Below are positions 1-8,693 of a DNA stretch of 64,000 bases, one piece after another (position 1 is the stretch's first letter; every line of letters begins with the position of its first letter). The position numbers and the translations under genes are program-made. This stretch comes from Candidatus Jettenia caeni. Lineage in GTDB: Bacteria; Planctomycetota; Brocadiia; Brocadiales; Brocadiaceae. The notes under the pieces are model-generated. The model searched no databases. It saw nothing but the letters and a program-made list of their open reading frames with translations, and had not been told where the DNA came from. The DNA lies in assembly GCA_000296795.1 (NCBI GenBank), contig BAFH01000004.1:1-64000 (forward strand), in the 5' to 3' direction.

Positions 1-59
1 GAGCAGATAAACCGCCAGGATTCAAAATCACACCTACCTCAAGTCCGGAGATTTCATAT

Positions 60-1565
60 ATGCAAAAGAAGCTCGATAGTTTAAAAACCCGATTGGCAGA
101 AATAGACGATCTCAACCATGCTGCTGCCATACTCGGCTGGGACCAGCAAACGTATATGCCTCCGGGTGGTGCGGAGGCACGGGCTCAGCAGCTTGCAACC
201 CTGAGCCATATCTCTCATGAAAAGTTCATTGATAACGCGATTGGAGATATCCTCAACGAACTGCAAGAATATGCTGAAGGTCTACCTGAAGACTCAGATG
301 ATGCAAGTCTCATCCGGGTAACAAAACGCGATTACGACAAGGCGCGCCGGGTACCATCGGCACTGATATCGGAAATCGCACAGGCCGGCGCACAGGCCTT
401 TGAGGCCTGGAAAGAGGCAAAAGACGGATTTAACTTTACCATCTTTGCGCCGTTTCTTAAGCGAAATCTCGAATTGAAAAAACGCTATGCCGAATGTTTA
501 GGTTACACCGGCCGCATCTACGATCCGCTCCTCGATCAATTCGAGCCTGGTATGACAACTGCTCAAGTAGAAACTATCTTTGCAAACATCAGACAAGAGC
601 TCGTACCACTGGTGCATGCCATAACATCAAAATCCACAGTAGTGGACAATTCCTTCCTGCACCAGGAATTCGATGAACAAAAACAATGGGATATCTGCGT
701 TAAAGCTGCCCGATTGATTGGTTATGTATTTGAGCGTGGACGTCTGGACCGTTCACCACATCCATTCACAACAAGCTTTTCTATCGATGACGTAAGAATT
801 ACAACCCGTTTTTTACGCGATTATTTTTCCGCTGCATTTTTTGCAACGTTGCATGAGGCAGGCCATGCACTTTACAATCAGGGCATATCCCGCAAACTTG
901 AACATACCCCCTTAGCAGACGGGGCATCGCTCGGCGTTCATGAATCACAATCACGGATGTGGGAAAACCTTGTTGGCCGCAGCCGTGCGTTTTGGAAATT
1001 TTTCATGCCACATGTAAAAGATATCTTTCCTGAAGAGTTCCATAACATACATGCCGAAAATATGTACCGGGCAGTAAACCGCGTCCAGCCTTCGTTCATT
1101 CGTGTCGAGGCGGATGAAGTTACCTATAATTTACATATCATGATCCGTTTCGAACTGGAAAATGACCTGCTCGAAGATCGCATATCAATACATGACTTAC
1201 CGAATGCGTGGAATATAAAGATGCAGGAGTATCTTGGTATAACGCCACCGGATGATGCACGTGGTGTGCTCCAGGATGTTCACTGGTCATCAGGCAGCTT
1301 TGGCTATTTTCCCACATATTCGCTCGGCAATATCTTTGCAGCACAACTGTTTGATCAGGTCAAAAGGGATCTTCCCGACATCGAAACATCCTTTGAAAAG
1401 GGCGCCTTTCAGAAATTACTCGATTGGTTACGCCAAAATTTACACGCTCATGGCAGAAAGTTTACCCTCGATGAACTTGCAAGGAGGATTACCGGTGAAC
1501 CATTACAAACACGCTCCTTTATTACCTATTTGAAAAACAAATTCGGTGAGATTTATGGACTGTAA
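60..1565 (+). CDS. M32 family metallocarboxypeptidase (Taq-type)
   Basis: Zinc-dependent carboxypeptidase that trims C-terminal residues from peptides; cytoplasmic, with no signal peptide. The 501-residue length is that of the M32 family. The HEAGH zinc motif (HExxH) lies near residue 268 in the context TLHEAGHALYNQG, and the second zinc ligand region follows at HESQSRMWEN (about 295-305), both typical of M32. The HPFTTSF motif just upstream is also family-typical. The ATG at 60 has a GGAG-like ribosome binding site about 10 bases upstream. The next gene is 225 bases downstream, beyond a repeat element, so it is probably monocistronic. The assignment is firm; the physiological substrate is unknown. 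Confidence 0.95.
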   Translation: MQKKLDSLKTRLAEIDDLNHAAAILGWDQQTYMPPGGAEARAQQLATLSHISHEKFIDNAIGDILNELQEYAEGLPEDSDDASLIRVTKRDYDKARRVPSALISEIAQAGAQAFEAWKEAKDGFNFTIFAPFLKRNLELKKRYAECLGYTGRIYDPLLDQFEPGMTTAQVETIFANIRQELVPLVHAITSKSTVVDNSFLHQEFDEQKQWDICVKAARLIGYVFERGRLDRSPHPFTTSFSIDDVRITTRFLRDYFSAAFFATLHEAGHALYNQGISRKLEHTPLADGASLGVHESQSRMWENLVGRSRAFWKFFMPHVKDIFPEEFHNIHAENMYRAVNRVQPSFIRVEADEVTYNLHIMIRFELENDLLEDRISIHDLPNAWNIKMQEYLGITPPDDARGVLQDVHWSSGSFGYFPTYSLGNIFAAQLFDQVKRDLPDIETSFEKGAFQKLLDWLRQNLHAHGRKFTLDELARRITGEPLQTRSFITYLKNKFGEIYGL

Positions 1566-1599
1566 TAAACCTTTCGTCTCCAAGAAAATACATCAAGTT

Positions 1600-1769
1600 A
1601 ATTTACCATAAGAGGCTCTAGAGTATTTGTCATTGCGAGGGGGTTTTTCCCGAAGCAATCTTTTCTACACTATTCAAGAGATTGCTTCGGACAATACCCT
1701 CGCAATAACACGTTAAACACAACACGGACAAACCATGTCCCTGTAAGGGTCGTTTGTCCGTGCCACCCT
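1600..1769. repeat. Composite dispersed repeat, copy A
   Basis: A run of two palindromic modules. The first is the CATTGCGAG...GAAGCAATC / GATTGCTTC...CTCGCAATG inverted repeat (1629-1710). The second is an ACGGACAAAC...GTTTGTCCGTG inverted repeat (1722-1763) ending in GCCACCCT. Nearly the same composite, in the same order and including the flanking ATTTACCATAAGAGGCTC and ACGTTAAACACAACACGG, recurs at 19850-20034. It fills the space upstream of the Slp-type lipoprotein gene. No coding capacity is supported. Confidence 0.85.
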
Positions 1770-1789
1770 GAAAACCGCTTACATAAAAT

Positions 1790-2431
1790 ATGAATAAAAA
1801 CTTAAAGAAAGCCAACAGTATGTATCCTGTTATGTATAGGTTTCCTTTGTTCCCTAAGTCAATACTGATCGTAGCGTTGTTATTCATAGCCAGCTGTGCG
1901 CCGGTTATATCTCAGCGGGTAAGGGAGCAAGCAAGGCCCGATATCACCTTCAAAGAATTGCAGAACACCCCCGAACGCTATAAGGGCCGAGTAATTATCT
2001 TAAGTGGCTTTATTATAGAGACAAAAAACACAAAAGAAGGAACCTTACTGGAAATATTACAGGCTCCTGCGGGCTTCCGGGGAGAACCGAAAGACGCTGA
2101 TAGATCTGAGGGAAGATTTCTGGCGATCAGCGATCATTATCTGGATACAAATATCTATAAGAAAGACCGAAAGGTTACCGTAGCAGGCGAGGTTCAGGGA
2201 AAGAGGGTTCAGCCTTTAGAAAAAACGGAATACGTCTATCCACTACTCCATGTTAAGGAAATACATCTCTGGCCGGTTGAAGAGGTACGCCCATATCCAT
2301 ATCCGTATAGTTACTATCCTTTTGATAGATATTACTGGCGAAGAGATCTTTGGCGTCACCGAATACCAAAGCATCGCAAAGATTGCAAAGACCATAAAGG
2401 CGGTAGAGGTCATAAACAGCGTAAACGTTGA
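1790..2431 (+). CDS. Slp family outer-membrane lipoprotein
   Basis: Predicted lipoprotein: a hydrophobic stretch (about residues 20-36) ends in a lipobox IASC, giving a mature N-terminal Cys near residue 36. The body has Slp-family features: TFKELQNTPERYKGR, then VIILSGFIIET, LEILQAPA and GRFLAISDHYLD, ending with YVYPLLHVKEIHLWP. Slp proteins are starvation-induced outer-membrane lipoproteins of unknown mechanism. The last 45 residues are Tyr/Pro-rich, then Arg/Lys/His-rich, unlike the family core. The start at 1790 sits at the edge of a dispersed repeat with no clear ribosome binding site; an internal ATG at 1820 is an alternative and still leaves the lipobox. It ends four bases inside the longest possible downstream ORF. 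Confidence 0.8.
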   Translation: MNKNLKKANSMYPVMYRFPLFPKSILIVALLFIASCAPVISQRVREQARPDITFKELQNTPERYKGRVIILSGFIIETKNTKEGTLLEILQAPAGFRGEPKDADRSEGRFLAISDHYLDTNIYKKDRKVTVAGEVQGKRVQPLEKTEYVYPLLHVKEIHLWPVEEVRPYPYPYSYYPFDRYYWRRDLWRHRIPKHRKDCKDHKGGRGHKQRKR

Positions 2432-2526
2432 TTTCCCTTTTAGGGGATAAGAGAACCAATACACCAGGATACATTTATAGTATAGCTTTCTTTAACTTTT
2501 TTATTAACAACAAGGTAAAATACAGT

Positions 2527-3798
2527 ATGGGAAAATATCTTATCGCTATTTTTATTCTCTATCTTCTCGTGGTCATTTCAGACCACTGGCTCGAATATCT
2601 CAATCTCTCTCATCTCAAAAAACATGGCGCCTCAATCCCTCCGGAATTCGAAGGGTATATAGACCAGGCATTACTGAAAAAGACACAAGACTATGTTGTT
2701 GAGAATACAAAATTTGAGGTTGTTTCATCTATTTTCCATACCATAATCTTCATATTTTTTCTCTTCGGAAATCTGCTGAATATCTACAATTCGTGGATTG
2801 CCTCTCTGAGATTACCCTTTATCTTATCAGGTTTGATCTTCTTTTTGCTCCTGTTTTATGCTGATACACTCCTAAAAATTCCCTTCGATCTTTATCATAC
2901 ATTTCAAATAGAAAATACCTATGGGTTTACAACTACCACCCGGAGATTATGGGTAACCGATCTCATAAAGTCGCTGGCAATATCCACTATTCTGATGGCC
3001 ATCATACTATCAGGAGGCCTTCTGATTATTCAGGTAAGCCCCAATTTCTGGTGGTTATGGGTATGGTGTCTCTTTCTGGCCTTCAGTATCATAATTATGT
3101 ACATCTTCCCCTACGTAATAGAACCGCTCTTTAATAAGTTTACCCCTATTGAAGATGAGAAACTTCAGGAGGGTATACGCTCTATTATGCAAAGGGTTGG
3201 TATAAAGGTAAAAAAGGTCTTAACCATGGATGCATCAAAGAGAACAAAGCACACCAACGCCTATTTTACCGGTATGGGAAAGGTAAAAAGGATTATTCTC
3301 TACGATACACTCCTGGAGAAGATGGATAATGATGAGACTCTGTCAGTCCTTGCGCATGAGGCGGGACACTGGAAAAGGCGGCATCTTATAAAACATCTTA
3401 TTGCATCAGAATGTATAGCATTAATCGCTCTGTATATATCCTATAAGCTCGTGCAAAGTGATTTCCTTATTCATCTCTTTCATATCAAAGATGCTACATT
3501 TTTTGCAAAGGTTGTTATCCTGGGTTTTTTAGGTTCCCTGGTAGCATTTCCCTTTACGCCGGTATTTCATTTCTTTTCAAGAAGGCACGAAATTGAAGCC
3601 GACCGGTTCTCCTGTGAGTTGACGGGAAACAGCAAGAGTATGATAAGTACCCTCATAAAGCTTTCAAAGGATAACCTTTCAAATCTCCACCCCCATCCCC
3701 TGTACGCCGCCTTTCACTATTCACATCCACCGGTACTGGAAAGAATAAAACGTATTAAGCAGGGGCAGGTTTCAAGCCTGCCCCTACAACAACATTGA
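2527..3798 (+). CDS. M48 family CAAX-type (Ste24-like) membrane metalloprotease
   Basis: Integral membrane zinc protease of the Ste24/CAAX prenyl protease type, about 423 residues from the chosen start. Several hydrophobic segments precede and follow the zinc site LAHEAGHWKRRH (HExxH); the third ligand is in RRHEIEADRFSCELTG (ExxxD). NAYFTGMGKVKRIILYDTLL is also typical of M48. In eukaryotes the family cleaves prenylated CAAX proteins; bacterial members probably act in membrane-protein quality control. An upstream in-frame ATG at 2428 overlaps the preceding gene, but the ATG at 2527 (MGKYLIAIFILYLL) begins directly with the first membrane helix and is preferred. The last residues are encoded by one arm of a GGGGCAGG...CCTGCCCC palindrome (3763-3790), so a repeat has contributed the C-terminus. 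Confidence 0.9.
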   Translation: MGKYLIAIFILYLLVVISDHWLEYLNLSHLKKHGASIPPEFEGYIDQALLKKTQDYVVENTKFEVVSSIFHTIIFIFFLFGNLLNIYNSWIASLRLPFILSGLIFFLLLFYADTLLKIPFDLYHTFQIENTYGFTTTTRRLWVTDLIKSLAISTILMAIILSGGLLIIQVSPNFWWLWVWCLFLAFSIIIMYIFPYVIEPLFNKFTPIEDEKLQEGIRSIMQRVGIKVKKVLTMDASKRTKHTNAYFTGMGKVKRIILYDTLLEKMDNDETLSVLAHEAGHWKRRHLIKHLIASECIALIALYISYKLVQSDFLIHLFHIKDATFFAKVVILGFLGSLVAFPFTPVFHFFSRRHEIEADRFSCELTGNSKSMISTLIKLSKDNLSNLHPHPLYAAFHYSHPPVLERIKRIKQGQVSSLPLQQH

Positions 3799-4310
3799 AA
3801 TTTCTATACATTAAGTAAGGCAATTTGGAATATGCCATGTGACATGTCACACTTCTGTAGCGATACACTTGTGTTGCCTGTCACATTGTACTCATGCCAT
3901 CTTTATAATTCCTTTTTTTACCATTGCTGCGAAAATACTATGAAATTTACTCCGGCTCTTTTCTTGGTATAATTTTTGATGTTTAATTCTTAGCGAGTAC
4001 ACTATCAAGGCGATTCGTAATACCAGAGGTAAATCTGGCTTGTGTTACCAATACATCTCCTTCACCTTATAACCGTAGAATTAAATTTGGCCGTGTAACC
4101 TGTATGAAGCGGAAGAAATAGAGCGCTATACTCCGGAGTATCATTGATATCCGGAATACTATGCATGATACGGCTTTGCACAACTATCCATGTACCGTTT
4201 GCTCGTAATGAGACCTTCGGCAACTTTAGCAACGCGTAGTGGCAAGGAGCGCCTTGCCACTACGTAGTTTGTTTGAATTACCTAAGCATTAAATCAAAAA
4301 GGAGGAAGGA
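3799..4310. other. Intergenic region, mostly unexplained
   Basis: About 510 bases without a convincing gene. It begins with the edge of a repeat (GAAATTTCTATACATT, a short motif that flanks several repeats in this window). A near-perfect hairpin, CGTAGTGGCAAGG-AGCG-CCTTGCCACTACG, lies at 4236-4265, without a T-tract. The remainder should hold the promoter of the cytochrome gene at 4311. I see no clear sigma70 hexamers and no RNA gene. Confidence 0.5.
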
Positions 4311-5918
4311 ATGAAAAAGATTTATTCGCCCATCATATTATTCCCACTGGTAATAAGCATTCTCTCAGCGGGATGCGGACTGATGGAAAGAGAAACCGGT
4401 ACTGGAGAGGAGCCATCTAAAATAACCAGAGAGGAGCGCAAAGCCGACAAAATAGCTGATAAACTCTGGGAAAAGATACAGAAGGAAAGCTACCGGCAGA
4501 ACTGGAAGATGTGGCCAGGCAAGGAGGCTTTCTATCCAGGAAAGGAACCCCATGGAACTTTATTAATTACCTATGTAAATAACGTCGCTTATGATGCAAT
4601 ACTCAATAAAAAGGAACGTATGCCTCCGGAAGCAATAATAATTAAAGAAAACTATACGCAAAACAAAGACCTTGCTTCTATCACTGCAATACAAAAGATA
4701 GAAGGTTTTAATCCTGATGCCAATGACTGGTATTGGGTCCAATTTGGACCAGGCGGTAAAGTTATGACCATTGAAGAGTATGGCCAAACCACGAGGTTAG
4801 CAGGCAAAATTGATGAATGTATCAATTGCCATAGTGAACAGAGCGGTAACGACTACCTTTTTACAGGTTCTTCAGGAGGAACCATGTTTGAGACTAAAAA
4901 AACTAAAGCTGAGGAAACTGAAGAAGATGAGGAAGATAAGGAAGCCGAAGAAGCTCATGAAGAAGCAGCAAACGAAAAAGAAATTGCCGAAGGAATTTGG
5001 AGTAAGATACAGATTGAAAATTATCGGGAAAACTGGAAGATGTGGCCAGGCAAAGAGGCTTTCTCACCAGGAAAAGAGTCACATGGGGCGCATGGGGCTT
5101 TATCAACCACTTACCTGAACGACACTGCTTATGATGCATTGGAAAATAAAGAGAAACAATTGCCTCACGGGTCGATACTGGTTAAAGAAGACTACACGCC
5201 AGCTAAAAAACTTACCGCTATCACGGTAATGAAAAAAATAGAAGAGTATAACCCCGAAGCAAATGATTGGTATTGGGTTCAATACAGAATGGACGGAAAA
5301 GTTGCAACAAAGAAGAAGAATGGCAAAATTATGGCGCTGGCTGGTAAGGTTAGCGACTGCTCCGAATGTCACGCCAGGCGTAACAATAATGATTACATTT
5401 TTACCAGTACATTAGGTGAAGAAATACCCGAAGCTGACATTAAGGAAATAAAGGGAGAAATGCCTACTGATGAGGAAATTGCAGATAAGATCTGGGATAC
5501 CATGGAGAGTGAAGATTATCAAAAAGGCTGGAAGATGTGGCCAAAGAAAGAAGCTTTTTATAAAGGGAGGGAACCCCATGGGGCTTTATTAACTACCTAT
5601 GTAAACGGCCCTGCCTATAAGGCAATTGTGAATAAAGAGAAACAGATGCCTGACGGCGCAATAATTATCAAGGAAAACTATACACCGAATAAAGAGCTTA
5701 CCTCCATAATGGTAATGAATAAAAGGGAAAATTATGGCAGCGAGGTTAACGATTGGTATTGGGTACAGTACGAGCCTGATGGAGAAGTTATGACTATGGA
5801 AAAGGAAGATGAAACGATAACACTCGCAGGTAAGGTAGAGGATTGTATTGACTGTCATGGTAAGAAGATTAACAATGATTACCTCTATACAAGCTCCCTC
5901 AGAGAGTTTCAAAGATAA
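4311..5918 (+). CDS. Lipoprotein with three tandem cytochrome P460-type haem domains
   Basis: Secreted lipoprotein: signal sequence with lipobox LSAGC (Cys about residue 22). Three homologous domains follow (about residues 45-185, 205-370 and 385-530). Each runs W-K-M-W-P...HG...TTY(V/L)N..AYDA...MP.GA.I(V/I)KE(N/D)YT...NDWYWVQ...L.GK and ends in one CxxCH haem motif (CINCH, CSECH, CIDCH). This layout fits the cytochrome P460 family (PF16694), whose members oxidise hydroxylamine or bind NO through a haem cross-linked to lysine. An acidic E/D/K linker joins domains 1 and 2. The start has a strong AAAGGAGGAAGGA ribosome binding site. The P460 assignment rests on motif order; the cross-linking lysine was not identified, although KE(N/D)YT is conserved in all three repeats. 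Confidence 0.8.
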   Translation: MKKIYSPIILFPLVISILSAGCGLMERETGTGEEPSKITREERKADKIADKLWEKIQKESYRQNWKMWPGKEAFYPGKEPHGTLLITYVNNVAYDAILNKKERMPPEAIIIKENYTQNKDLASITAIQKIEGFNPDANDWYWVQFGPGGKVMTIEEYGQTTRLAGKIDECINCHSEQSGNDYLFTGSSGGTMFETKKTKAEETEEDEEDKEAEEAHEEAANEKEIAEGIWSKIQIENYRENWKMWPGKEAFSPGKESHGAHGALSTTYLNDTAYDALENKEKQLPHGSILVKEDYTPAKKLTAITVMKKIEEYNPEANDWYWVQYRMDGKVATKKKNGKIMALAGKVSDCSECHARRNNNDYIFTSTLGEEIPEADIKEIKGEMPTDEEIADKIWDTMESEDYQKGWKMWPKKEAFYKGREPHGALLTTYVNGPAYKAIVNKEKQMPDGAIIIKENYTPNKELTSIMVMNKRENYGSEVNDWYWVQYEPDGEVMTMEKEDETITLAGKVEDCIDCHGKKINNDYLYTSSLREFQR

Positions 5919-6306
5919 AGAGAATAACCAAGACATTCGGCTACCCGGTATAAACTAGGCCTTTCGGCGACTTAAAATATCTATTTTCCCGGCACTGATC
6001 CATCCCCTTTACCCCATATGCATCAAGTTGTCGTTTAGTCAAGGGTGGCACTGACAAACCCTGTTTGTCAGTGTGGTATATTCCCTATCCACGTTGGCAT
6101 TTGAAGCAAGCACGGACAAACTTCGTTTGTCCGTGCCACCCTGAAAACCGCTTACATAAAATGAAAATTCCTATACAATTAAATGTAGAGCAAGGCTTTA
6201 CTTGTCTTCCCGCCTGAATACCTGCACCGGGATAGCCTTTTCCAGTATCAGATGGATACAAAAACCTGTAGAGACGCAAAATCTTGCGTCTCCCCGTGTC
6301 CCCTTT
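5919..6306. repeat. Convergent intergenic region built of dispersed repeats
   Basis: Lies between convergent genes. Contains CACTGACAAACCCTGTTTGTCAGTG (6049-6073), an ACGGACAAAC...GTTTGTCCGTGCCACCCT module (6113-6143) followed by the same GAAAACCGCTTACATAAAAT tail that precedes the gene at 1790, a GTAGAGCAAGGC...GCCTGAATACCTGCACCGGGATAGCC module (about 6183-6240), and the hairpin GAGACGCAA-AATC-TTGCGTCTC (about 6271-6292). The hairpins could also stop transcription from either side, but no clear T-tract marks a classical terminator. Confidence 0.75.
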
Positions 6307-6660
6307 TCACGCCCCCCATCCAAAATGGCTTACAATAACACTCGTAATCCATGAAAAAACCATATAGGTTATCACACCAATAGCAACTGATTTCACAAAT
6401 CCTAACCGGGGCAATAAAAAGATAATGCACAGCACATAGATAATCCATGATGGCGTCATCAAAAGGAGACCCTTTGCATAATGTATTGTAGCAACCTGCC
6501 CACCTCTGTTATAAATCAGGACAGAGGTCAGCAAGGTAATGGCAGGAAAAATCGCCATAAAAGAAGCGAGCAGGCCCCTTCCCTGCGAGCCAATAAATGT
6601 CGCTATGCTCACAATAGTGCCCCCAAGGATAAAATAGAGTATAAAAATTTTTAGCTGCAT
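6307..6660 (-). CDS. Small GlpM/DUF3147-like membrane protein
   Basis: 117 residues, almost entirely hydrophobic, with about four transmembrane helices. The N-terminal segment ILYFILGGTIVSIATFIGSQGRGLLASFMAIFPAIT resembles the GlpM/DUF3147 family of small inner-membrane proteins of unknown role. Its ATG overlaps the stop codon of the upstream metallophosphoesterase gene (TAATG), so it is probably translationally coupled as the last gene of the 9641-6307 cluster. Family placement is by pattern only. Confidence 0.6.
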   Translation of the reverse strand: MQLKIFILYFILGGTIVSIATFIGSQGRGLLASFMAIFPAITLLTSVLIYNRGGQVATIHYAKGLLLMTPSWIIYVLCIIFLLPRLGFVKSVAIGVITYMVFSWITSVIVSHFGWGA

Positions 6661-7901
6661 TATTTTTGCCAGTGTAACGTAAAATCATCAATTAATTCCA
6701 GACGTTCCTTCACAAATTGCCTTTCAAAGGCGCTGTCATCCGGTAATCCCTTCGCTAAATCATACCGCAGACCAAATACTTTACCCTGCAAAATTACCTT
6801 ATTGTTATTATTGGTGCGTACTATAATGTCTACGAAGTGATAAGCCGTTATAAATTCTACACACTGAAAACCATCGAAAGGAATTTGAGAAGTATTACAT
6901 TCACCCATACCTGCCAGAGGAGCGCCTCCGCCGCCTGAAATAATATATACAGGTAATTGCACGTTACCTGTTGTATGTGTCCTGCAGATTCGCTGGTAAT
7001 TGTGCTCATGGCCATTGATAATCAGGAGTACGTTATTTGCGCTGTCATTAAAAAACCTCACATACCGGTCCCGAAATCTTGACGCTCTGGATTCCTTGTC
7101 CATCAGGTCTGCACAACCATGAATCCCAAGAGAATATGGCGGATAGTGTTCGAGAATAATTTTGGGACCGCTAAATTGCTGTAATTCATTCAGAAACCAT
7201 TGGAATTGTTCTTCATCATCAGGTAATGAGGAGTTTAAGATAAGAAATTTTATCTCCAATCCATTGGCCTTCCTGATGAAAGAATACCATGACTGATCCT
7301 CCGCCGTACCCTTCAACACCTCTTTTAAGTAAGAGCTGGAGGAAGGAGGTAATTTATCTCTGATTTCTTCACATAAGACCTCACGGCTCCTCGTCTTTAT
7401 CCTTGATTCTACAAGAGAATTGATCTCTTCGAGTAATTTCTTCCATACCTTTTCCAGAGTACTGTCATCCGAAGGACCCGACGGCAGTGAATCTGATTCC
7501 TCCTCTGGTTTGTCTGCTATGCCCATTTTTCTTAGCACTTCCTTCACCAGCTCATCTACCTTCTCACTGAACATGAGCTCATGATTACCAATAGCAGGAT
7601 ACAACGGGATCGTGGTATCTCCTGTATAATTATTGGTAATTACTTCTAAAAATTTTTCAAACTCATTGTAATAAACCATATCTCCGGAGAACAAAATAAA
7701 ATCAGGGTCCATGCTGCGTATCGCCATTGCTATCGTATTATGTTTTACTTGAGGTTTTCCGATTACCTTAATATCTCCACGGGTGTCTCCATATGCAATG
7801 AAATGCAGTGTTTTAGCATAAAGATCCTGGGAAAAAATGCAAAAAAGAAGGAGAAAATTACTAATGAGGAATGTTACGTGAGTTTGTTTACGCATAGGCA
7901 T
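6660..7901 (-). CDS. Exported calcineurin-like metallophosphoesterase
   Basis: Binuclear metallophosphoesterase, predicted to be exported by an N-terminal signal (hydrophobic residues about 9-25, ending ...DLYAKT). All metal and catalytic motifs are visible in order: AYGDTRGD (about 37-44), FSGDMVYY, AIGNHELM, and the C-terminal IINGHEHNYQR (GHxH). A helical insertion rich in Glu, Ser and Lys (about 125-215) separates GNHE from the second half, which is unusual for the core fold. Purple-acid-phosphatase-like or phosphohydrolase activity on an envelope substrate is likely; the substrate cannot be read. Its start overlaps the stop of the TPR gene upstream (TAATG) and its stop overlaps the next start, so three genes are translationally coupled. 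Confidence 0.88.
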   Translation of the reverse strand: MPMRKQTHVTFLISNFLLLFCIFSQDLYAKTLHFIAYGDTRGDIKVIGKPQVKHNTIAMAIRSMDPDFILFSGDMVYYNEFEKFLEVITNNYTGDTTIPLYPAIGNHELMFSEKVDELVKEVLRKMGIADKPEEESDSLPSGPSDDSTLEKVWKKLLEEINSLVESRIKTRSREVLCEEIRDKLPPSSSSYLKEVLKGTAEDQSWYSFIRKANGLEIKFLILNSSLPDDEEQFQWFLNELQQFSGPKIILEHYPPYSLGIHGCADLMDKESRASRFRDRYVRFFNDSANNVLLIINGHEHNYQRICRTHTTGNVQLPVYIISGGGGAPLAGMGECNTSQIPFDGFQCVEFITAYHFVDIIVRTNNNNKVILQGKVFGLRYDLAKGLPDDSAFERQFVKERLELIDDFTLHWQK

Positions 7902-8665
7902 TAATCATAATCAGATGCCGGGGTTTCTTTTATCAGGTCATCCCTGCTTTCATTCGCCTCTTTTGTTTTCCGTTTGGTCTGGTGAATTACACCTAAAGCA
8001 AAATGGGCGTTGTAGTTATTAGGATTAAGTTCAAGTGCTTTTTGTAAGGACTGAATAGCGTCATCATAGTGATCCTTTTTTGCATAGGTAACGCCAAGGT
8101 TATAATAAGCATTCGAGTATTTAGGGTTAATCTCTGTTGCCTTCTTAAAGGCATCAATAGCTTCGTCCAAATTATCCATAGATGAATAGACAATACCCAG
8201 GTTATAATACCCCTTATCAAATGCCGGATTAAATTCCACGGCTTTTTCAAAAGCCCCGGCAGCGTCGTTGTATTGCTTCTTTTTATAATAGGCAATACCC
8301 AAATTATAGTATGCTTCGACATACTGAGGTGACAGTTCTACAGCCTTTTTCAAAGATCCGACAGCTTCATCTAATCGGCCTGCGTTATGATAAACAACGC
8401 CCAAATTGTTGTATGCCTTTACGAAATTGGGGTCGATTTCCAAAGTCTTTTTGTATTCATTGATAGCTTCTTCCATCATCCCTTTTTCATGGTACACAAT
8501 TCCGAGATTATAATGGGCCTCTGCAGAGTTAGGATTTATCTCTATAGCCTGCTGAAAGGACCTCATAGCGGCATCTAACGATGCATCTTCACCCTGATCC
8601 TGGCTATAACCTGCATTTGTTAATACGAGCAGTATACCTATTACTACCACCATACCAATTCTCAT
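7901..8665 (-). CDS. Exported TPR-repeat protein
   Basis: 254 residues with an N-terminal signal peptide (VVVIGILLVLTNAGYSQDQ), then about six consecutive 34-residue tetratricopeptide repeats, recognisable by AHYNLGIVYHEKGMMEEAI, AYNNLGVVYHNAG, AYYNLGIAYYKKK and similar, each ending in a NP/SP turn. TPR domains scaffold protein complexes; here probably in the periplasm. A GGGGGAG ribosome binding site lies 6 bases before the ATG. It is coupled to the phosphoesterase downstream by a TAATG overlap and lies 28 bases after the membrane-protein gene, so the four genes form one operon. No partner can be named. Confidence 0.88.
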   Translation of the reverse strand: MRIGMVVVIGILLVLTNAGYSQDQGEDASLDAAMRSFQQAIEINPNSAEAHYNLGIVYHEKGMMEEAINEYKKTLEIDPNFVKAYNNLGVVYHNAGRLDEAVGSLKKAVELSPQYVEAYYNLGIAYYKKKQYNDAAGAFEKAVEFNPAFDKGYYNLGIVYSSMDNLDEAIDAFKKATEINPKYSNAYYNLGVTYAKKDHYDDAIQSLQKALELNPNNYNAHFALGVIHQTKRKTKEANESRDDLIKETPASDYD

Positions 8666-8693
8666 AGAGCACTCCCCCTAAAATACTGTAATT

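Noticed and set aside
4236-4265. Intrinsic terminator upstream of the P460 gene
   Set aside because: The hairpin is strong but lacks a T-tract on either strand and resembles the dispersed palindromes; left as an unexplained hairpin.
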